Assembly: GCA_021734595.1 (NCBI GenBank)
Contig: JAIPIO010000224.1
Coordinates: 1-6,627 of the forward strand
Reading direction: 5' to 3'
Length of the DNA: 6,627 nt
Source of the DNA: Kiritimatiellales bacterium
GTDB taxonomy: Bacteria > Verrucomicrobiota > Kiritimatiellia > Kiritimatiellales > Pontiellaceae
Positions 6,406-6,627 of the stretch are shown in pieces (the first letter of the stretch is position 1; every line of letters begins with the position of its first letter). Position numbers and translations under genes: made by a program. A model generated the notes under the pieces. That model ran no database searches. It saw only the letters and a program-made list of their open reading frames with translations, and had not been told where the DNA came from.

Positions 6406-6627
6406 CGCTGTCCTCGCACTCAACTATACGGTCACACGGTTGCGTTGAAAGCTTTTTTTTCACACCTGAAACAAAGTCGGCGGATGCTTCCTGGACATCG
6501 ACCTGCACCACCTGGCCTTTGAGTGTTCCGTCGGCGGGGAAGTGCGCGGGGAGATAATGTTCTGTATGCCCTTTGCAAAGCCCGTCGCGCGCTTCTTCAA
6601 CCAGTACCTGAACCGTGTTGCCGATAA
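6392..6627 (-). CDS. MiaB/MtaB-family tRNA methylthiotransferase, C-terminal end only
   Basis: The frame is open from the right edge of the window, and 77 codons are visible before the TGA at 6394-6392. The visible part resembles the C-terminal TRAM RNA-binding domain of radical-SAM methylthiotransferases: IGNTVQVLVEEARDG, then KGHTEHYLPAHF, then LKGQVVQVDVQEA. The GHTEHYL element is most like MtaB, which makes 2-methylthio-N6-threonylcarbamoyladenosine at position 37 of tRNAs; MiaB or RimO cannot be excluded because the iron-sulfur and radical-SAM domains lie outside the window. The last residues, about 60-77, form an acidic tail after a run of eight A in the coding strand. The stop overlaps the methyltransferase start by 14 bases, indicating cotranscription and translational coupling. 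It is easily missed because no start codon is present in the window. Confidence 0.75.
   Translation of the reverse strand, partial: IGNTVQVLVEEARDGLCKGHTEHYLPAHFPADGTLKGQVVQVDVQEASADFVSGVKKKLSTQPCDRIVECEDSDESN
6411..6415 (-). promoter_or_regulatory. Ribosome binding site deciding the methyltransferase start
   Basis: GAGGA on the minus strand lies five bases before the ATG at 6405, inside the 3' end of the methylthiotransferase gene. It favours this ATG over the in-frame TTG at 6423. Confidence 0.65.

Noticed and set aside
6031..6522. Plus-strand open frame opposite the methyltransferase and methylthiotransferase genes.
   Set aside because: The opposite strand carries recognisable domains with ribosome binding sites; this frame shows none.

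Overview
The window reads as ordinary bacterial chromosome from a Gram-negative organism. Housekeeping genes (triosephosphate isomerase, SecG, RNase III, a tRNA methylthiotransferase end) sit next to a lipoprotein-type solute-binding protein. The housekeeping part is G+C-rich, and several start codons have GGAG/GAGGA-type ribosome binding sites. The mix of genes would fit the PVC group (Kiritimatiellota/Verrucomicrobiota-like), but that is only an impression from protein flavour and is not demonstrated by the sequence. There are no rRNA or tRNA genes, CRISPR arrays or insertion sequences in view.

Layout. (1) Positions 1-1173, plus strand: a trypsin-fold serine protease, open to the left edge and probably missing its first residues. 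It has an intact His/Asp/Ser triad, an N-terminal charged coiled coil and an uncharacterised C-terminal helical region. It looks more A+T-rich than the rest. (2) 1174-1348: a 175-base intergenic leader with an inverted repeat. (3) 1349-4390, plus strand: tpiA, secG and an OppA/DppA-type lipoprotein in tight succession. A strong intrinsic-terminator-like hairpin with a U tract lies just after secG but inside the first 21 codons of the lipoprotein gene. (4) 4391-4460: a short convergent gap. (5) 4461-6627, minus strand, read right to left: the 3' end of a MiaB/MtaB-family gene, a SAM-dependent methyltransferase, rnc, and a small two-helix membrane protein. The first three are packed with a 14-base overlap and a 2-base gap, as in a cotranscribed operon.

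How the genes fit together. The plus-strand cluster couples a glycolytic enzyme and a Sec translocon subunit with an exported peptide-binding lipoprotein that has no permease or ATPase genes beside it. The minus-strand cluster is RNA-centred: tRNA thiomethylation and double-stranded RNA processing, with a methyltransferase of unknown substrate between them.

I do not see a convincing new multi-gene system. The points most worth a second look are the terminator hairpin embedded in the signal-peptide codons of the lipoprotein gene, the architecture of the left-edge protease, the methyltransferase with a non-canonical SAM loop, the unrecognised rnc-linked membrane protein, and an A8 tract near the 3' end of the methylthiotransferase gene.
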